Shown here: positions 8,659 through 17,276 of the stretch, piece after piece
Numbering within the stretch: the stretch's first letter is position 1
How the letters are laid out: each line of letters begins with the position of its first letter
NCBI RefSeq assembly: GCF_025574485.1
Contig: NZ_JAOBPO010000001.1
Location: 689,501 to 753,500, forward strand
Reading direction: 5' to 3'
Length of the DNA: 64,000 nt
DNA from: Kordiimonas aquimaris
GTDB taxonomy: Bacteria > Pseudomonadota > Alphaproteobacteria > Sphingomonadales > Kordiimonadaceae
The notes under the pieces: model-generated
The model's database searches: none
The model's input: the letters and a program-made list of their open reading frames with translations, nothing else
Told to the model about the DNA's origin: nothing
Made by a program: the position numbers and the translations under genes

Positions 8659-8708
8659 TAGTTGCGAGAGCAGGATTTGAATCTACGGCCTTCAGATTAA
8701 GAGCCTGA
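8659..8708 (-). pseudogene. Decayed 3' half of initiator tRNA-fMet
   Basis: Read on the minus strand, this gives an anticodon stem-loop (TCAGG/TCTGA around CTCTTAA), a variable loop AAGGCC, a T arm with TTCAAAT, and an acceptor 3' strand ending CTCGCAACTA. It matches the 3' half of the usual alphaproteobacterial initiator tRNA (loop CTCATAA, end CCCGCAACCA, recalled from memory) at all but about eight positions, mostly transitions. The anticodon CAT has become CTT, the CCA is CTA and one T-stem pair is broken. The 5' half is absent. It overlaps the last codons and the stop of the PBP1A gene. tRNA 3' ends are typical integrase target duplicates, so this may be an old attachment-site scar. Confidence 0.72.
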
Positions 8709-10715
8709 GCCCCCAAACAATCGACTGAGGAAGCTTCTTTTCTTCTTTTTCTGGGCCGTTTGAATTTGTTCTACTGGCTGTTCATCGTATGTGGCTTGGC
8801 TGGCGGCGGCACTGTATATGCCGGCATCAGCAAGTAGTGGCCTCACAGGTTGCGCGGCGCTCGCTTCAACCATGAAATCATGCCATATGCGCGCAGGTAG
8901 TCCGCCACCTGTAACATTTTTCATGGGATCGCCATTGTCATTGCCGACCCAGACAATCGCTGTGATGTCACTGGTGAAACCTGCAAATACAGCGTCGCGG
9001 CTGTCTTGTGATGTGCCTGATTTGCCTGCTGCTGGCCTGTCAATTGCTGCATTGCGACCAGAGCCCCAAAGAACAACGCTTGCCATCATGTCTGTCATGT
9101 CTTTAATCACCGGATATGTCACAACGGCGCGCGGTATTTGGGGCCTTCGCCGATACAGTACTTCGCCTTCCAAAGTTGATATCTCAACGATGCTGTATGG
9201 CTTGGCCAAATGCCCACCATTTGCAACTGTGGCGTAACTGCCGGCCAGGTCGATCAATTTCACTTCTTCGGTTCCGAGCGGTAGGCTCGGTACGGGGCTG
9301 ACATTGGTGGAAATGCCGAGGCGACGAGCTACTTCAGCGCTTTTTTCCCGACCAATGTTTTCGGAAATTTGTACAGCTACAGTGTTGATTGAGCGTGCGA
9401 AGGCCTCTTGTGCACTCATTTCGCCGTTAAATTTCTTGGTATAGTTCTGTGGTGCCCAGTCACCGACGACAGTGGGGCGATCATTAAACCGGTCCGCCGG
9501 TTTAATACCAGACTCTAAGGCGGCAAGATAAGTAAAGAGCTTGAATGCTGAACCTGGTTGCCGTTCTGCTTGAGTGACCCGGTTATATTGGCTTTGGCCA
9601 TAATTGCGGCCACCAACCATGGCACGAACTGCACCATCAAGGTCGATTGCAACCAGCGCGCCCTGATTGGCATTTTGCCTCTGGCCTTCTCCGCTTAAAC
9701 CTCGTTCAACAGCAAGAGCGGCTGCGCGCTGCAGGCTCGGGTCCAGTGTTGTGTATATGACAAATGATTTCCCGTGTGCATTGGGAACAAGGCGGCGCGC
9801 TTCACTTTCTGCCCAGTCGGTATAGTAACGCACATTGCGCCCTGCAATTGCCGTTTTGATAGCGGGCGGCTCGGTCCTGATTTTTTGTTCTGCTTCACTA
9901 CTCAGTAGTTCGGCGTCTACCATTGCGCCGAGCACTACCTTTGCACGCTTCCATGCGCCTTCAGGGTTTATGTGTGGTGCTAACCGTGAGGGGGCTTTTA
10001 CAAGGCCTGCGATAAGAGCTGATTCTGCAATTGAGAGGTTTGTGGCGGCATGCCCGAAGAATTTGCGTGACGCTGCATCAATGCCGTATGTCCCGCCGCC
10101 AAAATAGACGCGGTTAAGATACAGCGTGAGAATTTGTTCTTTTGTGAATTTTTGTTCGATCCAGAGCGCAAGCAGTAATTCCTGTGCTTTTCGTTTGATC
10201 GTGCGCTCATTCGATAAAAACAGGTTTTTTGCCAGTTGTTGTGTGATCGTGCTGCCGCCAGCCCTTACACCGCCAGCTCTGATATTTGATAACACTGCGC
10301 GGGCAAGGCCGCGAACGTCGATGCCGCCATGCTCAAAGAAGTGACGGTCCTCGACGGCAGTGAATGCATTGATTAAAGACTGAGGTGTCGCGCGAAAGGA
10401 TATCCAATCGCCGTAAATCGGACCTGTGCGTACCAGTGTAGCTCCGTTTGCGGCCTTAACGACAACGGCTGTATCATTAATGCCTGGTGCCGGCAGGTTC
10501 TCCAGGTCAGGCATATCAAGCGATAGCACAGCGATTAATATAACGCCGAGAATAACACCCCAAACACCTGCAACAGCACTGCCGTATGCAAGGCGGTAGA
10601 AAAGTGACCTTTTTTCTTGGGACGCAGATGTAGATTTGTTCACCGCAGAATTACCTCGCGGTGGTGATTTCTTTTGTTTGCGCTGTTGCGCTTTTTTATT
10701 TTTTGAAGGAGTCAA
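8697..10715 (-). CDS. Class A penicillin-binding protein, PBP1A family
   Basis: A 672-residue bifunctional peptidoglycan synthase. A Lys/Arg/Ser-rich cytoplasmic tail (1-40) precedes a single membrane anchor (about 43-65). The glycosyltransferase (GT51) domain has catalytic E122 (VEDRHFFEHGG) and the STITQQLAKN motif. The transpeptidase domain shows SAFK (389-392), SIN (442-444) and KSGT (565-568). It polymerises glycan strands and crosslinks peptides at the periplasmic face. The C-terminus is a short basic tail; its final Gly-Ser codons and stop lie inside a decayed tRNA sequence, which suggests that the original 3' end was rewritten. Confidence 0.95.
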   Translation of the reverse strand: MTPSKNKKAQQRKQKKSPPRGNSAVNKSTSASQEKRSLFYRLAYGSAVAGVWGVILGVILIAVLSLDMPDLENLPAPGINDTAVVVKAANGATLVRTGPIYGDWISFRATPQSLINAFTAVEDRHFFEHGGIDVRGLARAVLSNIRAGGVRAGGSTITQQLAKNLFLSNERTIKRKAQELLLALWIEQKFTKEQILTLYLNRVYFGGGTYGIDAASRKFFGHAATNLSIAESALIAGLVKAPSRLAPHINPEGAWKRAKVVLGAMVDAELLSSEAEQKIRTEPPAIKTAIAGRNVRYYTDWAESEARRLVPNAHGKSFVIYTTLDPSLQRAAALAVERGLSGEGQRQNANQGALVAIDLDGAVRAMVGGRNYGQSQYNRVTQAERQPGSAFKLFTYLAALESGIKPADRFNDRPTVVGDWAPQNYTKKFNGEMSAQEAFARSINTVAVQISENIGREKSAEVARRLGISTNVSPVPSLPLGTEEVKLIDLAGSYATVANGGHLAKPYSIVEISTLEGEVLYRRRPQIPRAVVTYPVIKDMTDMMASVVLWGSGRNAAIDRPAAGKSGTSQDSRDAVFAGFTSDITAIVWVGNDNGDPMKNVTGGGLPARIWHDFMVEASAAQPVRPLLADAGIYSAAASQATYDEQPVEQIQTAQKKKKRSFLSRLFGGSGS

Positions 10716-10840
10716 AAACCTTGGCCAAATAACTTTTTACGCTGCTAGATCAGTGTGTCTCTGTCGTGTATCTCTATCATGATATGTAATTACGGCAAAG
10801 TTTGGATGACAAATATAGCCTATTTATTTAAATGTTAAAT

Positions 10841-10884
10841 CATGGTTTATTTATTACCGAACGTTTGGTAGTAAATAAACCATG
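10841..10884. promoter_or_regulatory. 44-bp near-perfect palindrome upstream of tetR-type gene
   Basis: Two 18-base arms (left begins CATGGTTTATTTATTACC) surround an 8-base centre GAACGTTT. The right arm is the reverse complement of the left with one mismatch, and the central 16 bases (TACCGAACGTTTGGTA) are also nearly symmetric. It ends 9 bases before the ATG of the TetR-family gene at 10894, where an autoregulatory operator is expected. TetR regulators bind palindromes of about 15-30 bases, so this could hold one or two dimers. Confidence 0.75.
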
Positions 10885-10893
10885 AGGTAATTT

Positions 10894-11466
10894 ATGGCGC
10901 GACCAGCAAAACATCGTCGTGATATTTTACTCGAAAAACTGTCAGGTATTTTTCGACTCTACGGCTATGACGGGGCAAGCATGTCTGTTCTGTCCTCAGC
11001 GTCCGGTTTGTCGAAGGCCAGTCTCTACCATCATTTTCCGGGCGGCAAACAAGAGATGGCTGAAAAAGTGCTAGGCGAAGAAGGGAAGCGCCTTCAAAGG
11101 TTGGTTTTGGAGCCTTTCGATGCACATTTGCGTGCGAGCAATGCGCTTATAAACAGTCTTCAGGGCGTGGGACAGTTCTACGATGGGGACCAGCCATCCT
11201 GCTTAATGAACAGTGTTATGCATGGCACTGGTGTCGCTCTTTTTGGGCAGGGTATCGAAAGCGTGGTTTCTGCATGGTTGCGCCGTTATGCTGATGCTTA
11301 CACAGAAATATGTGGTGATCGTCTGGAAGGTGATGAATGGGCTGCATATGCGCTTGAACGTATTCAGGGCGCCCTAATTTTGTCTCGCGTGAAAAGCGAG
11401 CGAAAATTCTTGATGCGATGCCTTGACGAGTTACAGGGTGATGTTGCTATTGTCGCTGCGGCGTAA
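10894..11466 (+). CDS. TetR/AcrR family transcriptional regulator
   Basis: A 190-residue repressor-type protein. The N-terminal helix-turn-helix lies at about 10-56, with GYDGASMSVLSSASGLSKASLYHHFPGG split across the recognition helix; KASLYHHF is the hallmark. The C-terminal ligand and dimer domain resembles the YxaF/LmrA-type group (GKQEMAE, then a Cys-Leu-Met-Asn stretch). A large palindrome directly upstream suggests autoregulation. No efflux pump or enzyme gene lies on either side in the same orientation, so the regulated target is not evident here. Confidence 0.92.
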   Translation: MARPAKHRRDILLEKLSGIFRLYGYDGASMSVLSSASGLSKASLYHHFPGGKQEMAEKVLGEEGKRLQRLVLEPFDAHLRASNALINSLQGVGQFYDGDQPSCLMNSVMHGTGVALFGQGIESVVSAWLRRYADAYTEICGDRLEGDEWAAYALERIQGALILSRVKSERKFLMRCLDELQGDVAIVAAA

Positions 11467-11603
11467 AGCAGCTCGTACTTTATAGCTAATTGCGATCCAA
11501 AGCGTGGCTTTCAGTTAATATATTTATTCGATTTTCTCGTCTTTATCCTTGACCTTTATGTCCTGACACACCAAATGTCTTTCAAATTATGAAGGATTTA
11601 GTC

Positions 11604-12164
11604 ATGTTTGTTGAAACCGAGCACACACCCAACCCAGACACGTTGAAATTTCTGCCTGGTCAGGTTCTCCTTGAAGCTGGCACTGCAAACTTTCCCGATG
11701 CTGATGCGGCTCAGGCTTCTCCGTTAGCTATGGCAATGTTTGGCTTACCAAGTGTGACAGGTGTTTTCATTGGATATGATTTTATTACAATCACGAAATC
11801 AACAGAAGAAGACTGGGATGCGGTTAAGCCGAATGTGTTGGCTGGCTTGATGCAGTTTTTTGCTTCCGGTGCACCCGTTCTAACTATTACTGATCAAGCC
11901 AATGTCATGGCTGTGGACGACAGTGGTGAAGATGCAGATATCGTTGAGCAAATTAAAACACTTCTTGATGAAAAAGTGCGCCCTGCTGTGGCGGGTGATG
12001 GCGGCGACATTGTTTATCGCGGCTTCAAGGAAGGTGTTGTTTATCTGCAGATGCAGGGTGCTTGTTCTGGCTGTCCAAGTTCAACAATTACATTGAAGCA
12101 TGGTATTGAAAATCTTCTAAAATACTATGTACCAGAAGTTGTTGATGTGCAGGCTGTTGAATAA
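11604..12164 (+). CDS. nfuA: Nfu-type iron-sulfur cluster scaffold/carrier
   Basis: 186 residues from the ATG that follows GAAGGA at a good distance; an upstream in-frame ATG would overlap that ribosome binding site. The N-terminal Nfu_N domain (ETEHTPNPDTLKF, about 1-90) and the C-terminal NifU domain (about 108-186) are both present. The cluster-binding cysteines are C154 and C157 in GACSGCPSS. The protein carries 4Fe-4S clusters to apo-enzymes in the cytosol. This two-domain form is the one typical of alphaproteobacteria and mitochondria (Nfu1). MiaB in this window is a potential client. It is not clearly in an operon. Confidence 0.93.
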   Translation: MFVETEHTPNPDTLKFLPGQVLLEAGTANFPDADAAQASPLAMAMFGLPSVTGVFIGYDFITITKSTEEDWDAVKPNVLAGLMQFFASGAPVLTITDQANVMAVDDSGEDADIVEQIKTLLDEKVRPAVAGDGGDIVYRGFKEGVVYLQMQGACSGCPSSTITLKHGIENLLKYYVPEVVDVQAVE

Positions 12165-12182
12165 CTTGGTGTGCTGAATGGC

Positions 12183-13226
12183 TCAGTCCAGACGGCCGCC
12201 AGCTAAGTAAAAAAACTGTCCCAACCAATACCAACGGCCATTACCCGCTGGTAATGTGCAGTTTATACGGCTGCGTCCTCGTGGAAACGGTGGATCAAAC
12301 CGTACCTCCATGCGTGTTTGTCCAATTGTGATCAGTTCTGCGGGTGCGCCAAGGTGACTTGGATAACATGCCATTGCGCCGAGCCCTGTCACTGATCCAT
12401 CAACGGTAAAGCCGAATACCGGCGGGTTAGCTGCGTCGCTTAACACTGGAGAGGCAGGTGTAATGTCTTCAACCGGCAGTGCAAGCGCGTTGGTGATAAG
12501 GCGAAATCTGTCAATGTTGCCAAAGCGTTCGTTAACAGGAAAACGTGGCAGAACGTATGGGTCACTCCAGTGTGCGGCTGGGCCAGAATATTGAGCAAAA
12601 CCCGCCACAAAACCCAGCTCCTCAATCGCATCGCGCAATGCAGGGCTATACTCTCCGTATGGATAGGCAAACATATCAGGCACAAAGCCAAGTTCTGTTT
12701 GAAAGCGACCACTGGCGCGGCGCATATCTGCAAGCGCTGCGTCAAGGCCTGCATGGATCATGTGCAGGTGACTTGCCGTATGGTGTGCTATTTCGACACC
12801 TTCATCCCGCAGCGCACGGATGTCATCCCACGACATATAATTGGGATTATTTTCATCAATTGGATCTGTGGACACAAACAGTGTCATAGGTAAGCCTGCC
12901 GCCTTTAGGCGAGGCCATGCTTCATCGAATACCGACTTGTATGCATCATCAACAGTGATGGCAACGGTGCGCTCAGGTAGCGGCTCTTTATTCTTCAAGC
13001 TTTGAACAATCGCTGAAAGTGGCAAGACATTATAGTTCCCTGAGGTTAAATGCGCGATCTGGGTTTCAAACTGATCTAGTCGAATGTTCGTGGTCGGGAG
13101 GGTATCTTCGCCGAATCTATGATATAATAAAACAACAGCAGATTTATCTTCAGCGATTGCTGGGCTGAGTGTGCTTGTGAAAAGCAACAGCGTGGCAACC
13201 AAATGATAAATATACTTATGAAACAT
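12183..13226 (-). CDS. Exported polysaccharide deacetylase family protein
   Basis: 347 residues with a signal peptide (about 1-25, ending SPAIAED). The NodB-homology domain is visible: VLLYHRF, the catalytic/metal pair in ITVDDAY (D93-D94), the metal-binding His pair in AHHTASH (H149, H153) and FAYPYGEYSP. The family removes acetyl groups from GlcNAc-containing glycans. The C-terminal third (about 260-347) is a small beta-rich domain that I do not recognise. It acts in the periplasm or outside. It converges on nfuA with 18 bases between the stops. Confidence 0.88.
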   Translation of the reverse strand: MFHKYIYHLVATLLLFTSTLSPAIAEDKSAVVLLYHRFGEDTLPTTNIRLDQFETQIAHLTSGNYNVLPLSAIVQSLKNKEPLPERTVAITVDDAYKSVFDEAWPRLKAAGLPMTLFVSTDPIDENNPNYMSWDDIRALRDEGVEIAHHTASHLHMIHAGLDAALADMRRASGRFQTELGFVPDMFAYPYGEYSPALRDAIEELGFVAGFAQYSGPAAHWSDPYVLPRFPVNERFGNIDRFRLITNALALPVEDITPASPVLSDAANPPVFGFTVDGSVTGLGAMACYPSHLGAPAELITIGQTRMEVRFDPPFPRGRSRINCTLPAGNGRWYWLGQFFYLAGGRLD

Positions 13227-13354
13227 CTATAACTCTCACAAATTGAAGCTCAAGCTTGCCTTGTTTGTCGTGAACTGGCAAGACGAGCAAAATATTTTAT
13301 ACTTTCACGCACACATCATGAACCATTGTTGTGCAGTAAGAAAATGGAGCATTT

Positions 13355-13960
13355 ATGGCAGATTTTCCATATACAACGCCGCTGGATAAGGCTGCGCTTG
13401 ACCAGTTATTCACTGAAGCGCGAACAATTAATGCATGGCGCGATACGCCCGTGTCTGACCAACAGTTGCAACACTTGTATGACCTGACAAAAATGGGCCC
13501 CACGAGTGCGAATTGCAGCCCTGCACGTTTTTACTTTGTGAAAAGTGAAGAAGCGAAGCTTAAGCTTAAGCCGCTTTTAATGGCAGGTAATGATGAAAAG
13601 ATGATGCAAGCGCCGGTGACAGTTATCATTGCTAACGATATGGCATTCGCCGACAAAATACCTGAACTGTTTCCTCATAACCCTGATGCCAAGAATTGGT
13701 TCGCAGACTCTGGTGTTGCTGCTGAAACAGCAATGCGTAATGGTACATTACAGGGCGGCTATCTGATGCTTGCGGCGCGCAGTATTGGTTTGCACTGTGG
13801 CCCGATGTCAGGGTTTGATGCTGCGGGTGTTGATGCAGCGTTTTTTGCAGGTACCCAGTATCGTTCTAATTTCATTTGCACACTTGGGTACGGGAAGACG
13901 GAAGATATTTTCCCTCGCAGTCCGCGGCTCAGTTTTGCTGATGCTGCAAAGATACTTTGA
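13355..13960 (+). CDS. RutE-like malonic semialdehyde reductase (nitroreductase fold)
   Basis: 201 residues, matching the RutE/YdfI-type branch of the FMN nitroreductase family: [60 protein letters not shown] and TLGYG. RutE reduces malonic semialdehyde to 3-hydroxypropionate in the uracil-degrading Rut pathway. No other rut genes are nearby, so the substrate may differ. The protein is cytosolic with no membrane segment. It ends 52 bases before tsaB. Confidence 0.9.
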   Translation: MADFPYTTPLDKAALDQLFTEARTINAWRDTPVSDQQLQHLYDLTKMGPTSANCSPARFYFVKSEEAKLKLKPLLMAGNDEKMMQAPVTVIIANDMAFADKIPELFPHNPDAKNWFADSGVAAETAMRNGTLQGGYLMLAARSIGLHCGPMSGFDAAGVDAAFFAGTQYRSNFICTLGYGKTEDIFPRSPRLSFADAAKIL

Positions 13961-14012
13961 GTGAGTGATGCATGATCATTCAGTTTTCTGAAATTTTGAA
14001 AAGCGTCAACAC

Positions 14013-14717
14013 ATGCTGCTAGCCATTGATACCAGCGAACAGACGTGTAGTGCGGCCTTGGTCGATATTGGGGACCGGGTGGTTTCAAAACGCTCGGAAA
14101 ACATTGGCCGTGGGCATGCGGAACGTTTGCTACCATTAATCGGCGAGATATTAGCTGAAACTGGCTCTAGTTATAACGATATCAAACGCCTTGCTGTTAC
14201 GACAGGTCCAGGTACCTTCACTGGACTGCGGGTGGGTTTATCTGCTGCGCGTGGTATTGCACTTGCTAACAAGATCGCGTGCATTGGTTTGTCAGGTTTG
14301 CAGGTGTTGGCGGCTCAAGCGCAAAATAGTGCGGGCTGCATGGGTGAGCATATACATGCTGTGATAACGGGTCGCGGTGGTCAGGTTTTTCATCAAGCGT
14401 TTAAGGGTGTTGATGAGCAAGGTATGCCGCAACCCATAATGCAACCAGTTAATCAAGATGCCGATATTGTTGCGGGCCATATGAAAACATTGCCAGGGCT
14501 TGTAATAGGGAGCGGCCGTGCTGTGCTTGTGCAAGCCGGTTTCGAAGATGTTTTAAGTGGTGTTACATTGGAAAATACATCAGTTATTGATCCTGCGCAG
14601 CTAGGGCTAATGGCTTGGTCATTGAACCCTGAGAATTATAGGCCCGAACCGCTTTATCTGCGTGATGCAGACGCCAAAAAAGCTGTTCCTATTCTTCCTG
14701 TCAATTCTGCTCGTTAA
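14013..14717 (+). CDS. tsaB: TsaB, tRNA t6A37 biosynthesis subunit
   Basis: 234 residues with an ASKHA fold: MLLAIDTSEQTCSAAL at the start, GHAERLLPLI, and TTGPGTFTGLRVGLSAARG. It is the TsaB (YeaZ) partner of TsaD in making N6-threonylcarbamoyl-adenosine at position 37 of ANN-reading tRNAs. It lacks the metal-binding His motif of TsaD, as expected for TsaB. The stop is three bases before the next start, and pairing of tsaB with rimI is common in Proteobacteria. Confidence 0.96.
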   Translation: MLLAIDTSEQTCSAALVDIGDRVVSKRSENIGRGHAERLLPLIGEILAETGSSYNDIKRLAVTTGPGTFTGLRVGLSAARGIALANKIACIGLSGLQVLAAQAQNSAGCMGEHIHAVITGRGGQVFHQAFKGVDEQGMPQPIMQPVNQDADIVAGHMKTLPGLVIGSGRAVLVQAGFEDVLSGVTLENTSVIDPAQLGLMAWSLNPENYRPEPLYLRDADAKKAVPILPVNSAR

Positions 14718-14720
14718 AAC

Positions 14721-15254
14721 ATGTGTGTTGTAGAAAAAAGCGATGTAGATGTTCATGTGGTGTCACTCGCCGCGGAAGGAACGGGCTCTGCGCCTATCGC
14801 CATGCGAGAGCCTACAGCAAGTTTTTTTGAGGCACTTTCAGGCATACACAAAGATGCTTTTGCAGCTTTAGATGAAGAGGGCTGGTCAGGGTCTTCGATT
14901 GAAGACTTGTATAATCATGAAGGGGTTAGTTTCTTTATTGCCGCTATTGGTGATGCGCCAAAAGCCTTTGCTATTGTGCGAGCAGTGGCAGGCGAAGCGG
15001 AATTGTTGACCATCGCAACCAACCCTCAGGCGCAAAATAAAGGTCTGTCCGTTGTGATTTTGAATAAAATAATCGCTCACTTAAAGCGTGGTAGGATTGA
15101 CCGTTTATTTTTGGAAGTGAGGTCTGACAATGCGCCCGCATTAGGCCTTTATAAGAAAGCTGGTTTTAAAAATATGGGTGTGCGCAAAAACTATTATAAA
15201 ACAAGGGCTGGTGTGCTTTTTGACGCATGCACACTTGTTAAAAATATCCGTTAG
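14721..15254 (+). CDS. rimI: RimI, ribosomal protein S18 alanine N-acetyltransferase
   Basis: 177 residues. The GNAT fold covers about 30-170: FEALSGIHKDAF, then LLTIATNPQAQNKGLS (the acetyl-CoA loop, normally Q/RxxGxG/A, here QNKGLS), LFLEVRSDNAPALGLYKKAGF and RKNYY, a RimI fingerprint. The first 27 residues are an extension over the usual family length, so the ATG at 14802 (MREPTASFF) is an alternative start. It directly follows tsaB and terminates at the hairpin at 15243-15260. Confidence 0.92.
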   Translation: MCVVEKSDVDVHVVSLAAEGTGSAPIAMREPTASFFEALSGIHKDAFAALDEEGWSGSSIEDLYNHEGVSFFIAAIGDAPKAFAIVRAVAGEAELLTIATNPQAQNKGLSVVILNKIIAHLKRGRIDRLFLEVRSDNAPALGLYKKAGFKNMGVRKNYYKTRAGVLFDACTLVKNIR

Positions 15255-15267
15255 GATATTATTTTTT
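15243..15267. terminator. Bidirectional rho-independent terminator between rimI and tusA-like gene
   Basis: A perfect 7-bp stem AATATCC/GGATATT with a GTTA loop lies across the rimI stop codon, followed by ATTTTTT on the plus strand. On the minus strand the same stem is followed by TTTT, so it can end both convergent transcripts. Confidence 0.8.
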
Positions 15268-15549
15268 AACCTGTACAGATATAATTATGACCCGCGGTTC
15301 ATGAGAGTTGTCATCGTCTCTCTCGAAATCATGATGAGTATTTTTTCTGGTTGCAACGAGATGGCCAAGACTTTTGACTGACCTTACAAGTGGTTCATTA
15401 GCCTTGGTGTTGTCAAAAACTACTGTAAATTCAGCATTATCAGGCAATTGGTCAGCATGTATTCTCAATTTCACAAATGCCATGGGGCAGTAAACACCCC
15501 GAAGGTCCAAGTCTATTTCTGAGAAATTTGGCTGCATGTTATCATTCAT
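15259..15549 (-). CDS. TusA-family sulfur carrier-like protein
   Basis: A 96-residue protein with the TusA/SirA fold: LDLRGVYCPMAFVKLR at about 13-28, in which the Cys is the persulfide-carrying residue. The usual CPEP or CPxP is CPMA here, the variant seen in TusA-like carriers outside the classic tRNA thiolation branch. The last 15 residues are an extra basic tail. It converges with rimI, is divergent from the fur-type gene, and is probably a single-gene unit. The sulfur acceptor cannot be told from the context. Confidence 0.85.
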   Translation of the reverse strand: MNDNMQPNFSEIDLDLRGVYCPMAFVKLRIHADQLPDNAEFTVVFDNTKANEPLVRSVKSLGHLVATRKNTHHDFERDDDNSHEPRVIIISVQVKK

Positions 15550-15827
15550 TAGTTGGGTGAAGTCCCGTTTATAGATGTCAAAGTATGATCAAGTCACCTG
15601 TGTTTCAATAATTTTGCTGCCTTGCGTCGCGCATATTAGCAGTAACTTATCTCAAGCGTCTCAATATGTGTTCAGCCTTTATCTTGACAGGTTGAAATTA
15701 AAGATAGCGAAACACGGCACTTTGATGCTTGCTGTTCTTGCGCTTCAGTGCGGTCTGTGCCATTGTCATGGCATCATTATTTCGAGCAAATAACTGTACA
15801 AACCATATTCAGGAGCACGTGTACAAT

Positions 15828-16253
15828 ATGCCCACGCAGCAACCAGACATAGAAGCGCTTTGCCTTGAAAAAGGCATGAGAATGACTGACCAGCGACGGG
15901 TGATTGCCAAGGTGTTAACTGACGCTACGGATCACCCTGACGTGGAAGAGGTGTATCGGCGTTCAACAGTTGTGGATAGCGGTATTAGTATTGCCACAGT
16001 ATATCGTACGGTTCGCCTGTTTGAGGAAGCAGGTATTCTGGAGAGACACGATTTTCGTGATGGGCGCTCCAGGTATGAGCCTGCAACCGAAGACCATCAT
16101 GATCATTTGATTAATGTTGAAACCGGTGAAGTACTTGAGTTTCACAATGATGAAATAGAAAAATTGCAAGAAGAGATCGCGAAGCGTATGGGGTTCAAGC
16201 TCGTCGATCACCGCATGGAACTGTATGGTATCCCCATTGAAAAAGATAAGTGA
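15828..16253 (+). CDS. fur: Fur-family metalloregulator (Fur/Mur type)
   Basis: 141 residues from the ATG after AGGAG; the open frame extends further upstream, but that part has no homology. Winged helix at about 10-85 (MTDQRRVIAKVL, GISIATVYRTVRLFEE), then the metal-binding dimer domain with EDHHDHLI and LYGI. The CxxC zinc motif found after HHDHL in gamma-proteobacterial Fur is absent (INVETGE). Alphaproteobacterial Fur/Mur proteins characteristically lack it and often respond to manganese as well as iron. The acyltransferase gene downstream overlaps its 3' end. Confidence 0.93.
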   Translation: MPTQQPDIEALCLEKGMRMTDQRRVIAKVLTDATDHPDVEEVYRRSTVVDSGISIATVYRTVRLFEEAGILERHDFRDGRSRYEPATEDHHDHLINVETGEVLEFHNDEIEKLQEEIAKRMGFKLVDHRMELYGIPIEKDK

Positions 16254-17157
16254 CCCAAATACTGACGCTTCATCGCCGGTTGAATACGGCGGATTAAAGT
16301 CTAATCTTAGGGCAGAAGGTTGGTCTGCACTGGGTATTGGTCGTGTTGCGGCTATTATGACGGCGTCTGTTCCTCTTATTTCTGTACAATATGTAATGGC
16401 GCGTTTCTCCAAGCGGTTTTGGTGGCCTATTGCTGGCCTATGGCATCGCACGATGTGTCGTATTCTTGGTATCGACGTGCGCCTTGTTGGTGCTCCTGCA
16501 ACGGACGGTGTTACTTTGTATGCAGCCAACCATATCTCATGGCTCGACATTATTGTGCTGGGTGGTCAGTTGAAAAATGCCAGCTTCATTGCAAAATCCG
16601 AAGTAGCAGGCTGGGGATTGCTCGGCACACTATGTGGTCTTCATAAAACTGTTTTTGTTAATCGTGCGCGCAGAACAGACAGTGCGCGCCAGCGTGATGA
16701 ACTTGCAGGCCGTATCGCTGAAGGGCATAGTTTGATTTTGTTCCCTGAAGGTACGAATACAAGCGGTATTGATGTGGCGCCTTTCAAGTCGGCTCTTTTT
16801 TCTGTTGCCGAGCGCGCAGATGAAGTGTCTGAGGCGCCGTTTAAGATACAGCCAATTACGGTTGCGTATATTGAAGTTAATGACATGCCTCTGGTGCGCA
16901 GTCAGAAGCCTTGGGTCGCATGGCTTGGCGATGTGGAGCTTTTCAGCCACCTGCGGCAATTCACGGGCCGGGCCAAAACGGCAGTTACAATTGAATTTCA
17001 TGAGCCTGTAACGCTCTCAGAGGCTGGTTCCCGAAAAGAACTGGCGCAGTATTGTGAAGCACGCGTTAAAGAAGGCTTGGAGCGTGCGCATCGTGCAGAA
17101 CTTAGATTTGGCCCGCGTGAGCTTCTACGCTCGGCTCCTTCACCAGAAGCAGGTTAG
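16225..17157 (+). CDS. 1-acyl-sn-glycerol-3-phosphate acyltransferase (PlsC-like)
   Basis: Up to 310 residues; the first ATG lies inside the 3' end of fur (29-base overlap) and a shorter start is possible because conserved sequence begins only after about residue 30. The PlsC-type domain shows the catalytic H-x4-D in NHISWLD, FVNRARR, and FPEGTNTSG. It transfers an acyl chain to lysophosphatidic acid (or an ornithine-lipid precursor in OlsA-type members) at the inner membrane. A hydrophobic stretch (about 38-60) probably anchors it. Location between fur and miaB is a common alphaproteobacterial arrangement. Confidence 0.9.
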   Translation: MVSPLKKISDPNTDASSPVEYGGLKSNLRAEGWSALGIGRVAAIMTASVPLISVQYVMARFSKRFWWPIAGLWHRTMCRILGIDVRLVGAPATDGVTLYAANHISWLDIIVLGGQLKNASFIAKSEVAGWGLLGTLCGLHKTVFVNRARRTDSARQRDELAGRIAEGHSLILFPEGTNTSGIDVAPFKSALFSVAERADEVSEAPFKIQPITVAYIEVNDMPLVRSQKPWVAWLGDVELFSHLRQFTGRAKTAVTIEFHEPVTLSEAGSRKELAQYCEARVKEGLERAHRAELRFGPRELLRSAPSPEAG

Positions 17158-17276
17158 CTCTCTGTTTTGTGTTGGCTACGCTTGACTCTTGCGCAGGCGG
17201 TGCTAGTGTCCGGCACCTTTTTCAGGGTGTGTAAAACCTGTTTAGAAATGCCTATTATAAAGAGCAAGGACTGACC

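Noticed and set aside
15575-15827. Open frame extending upstream of the fur-type gene and a plus-strand frame beside it
   Set aside because: No Fur homology before MPTQQPD, and the ribosome binding site AGGAG supports the start at 15828.
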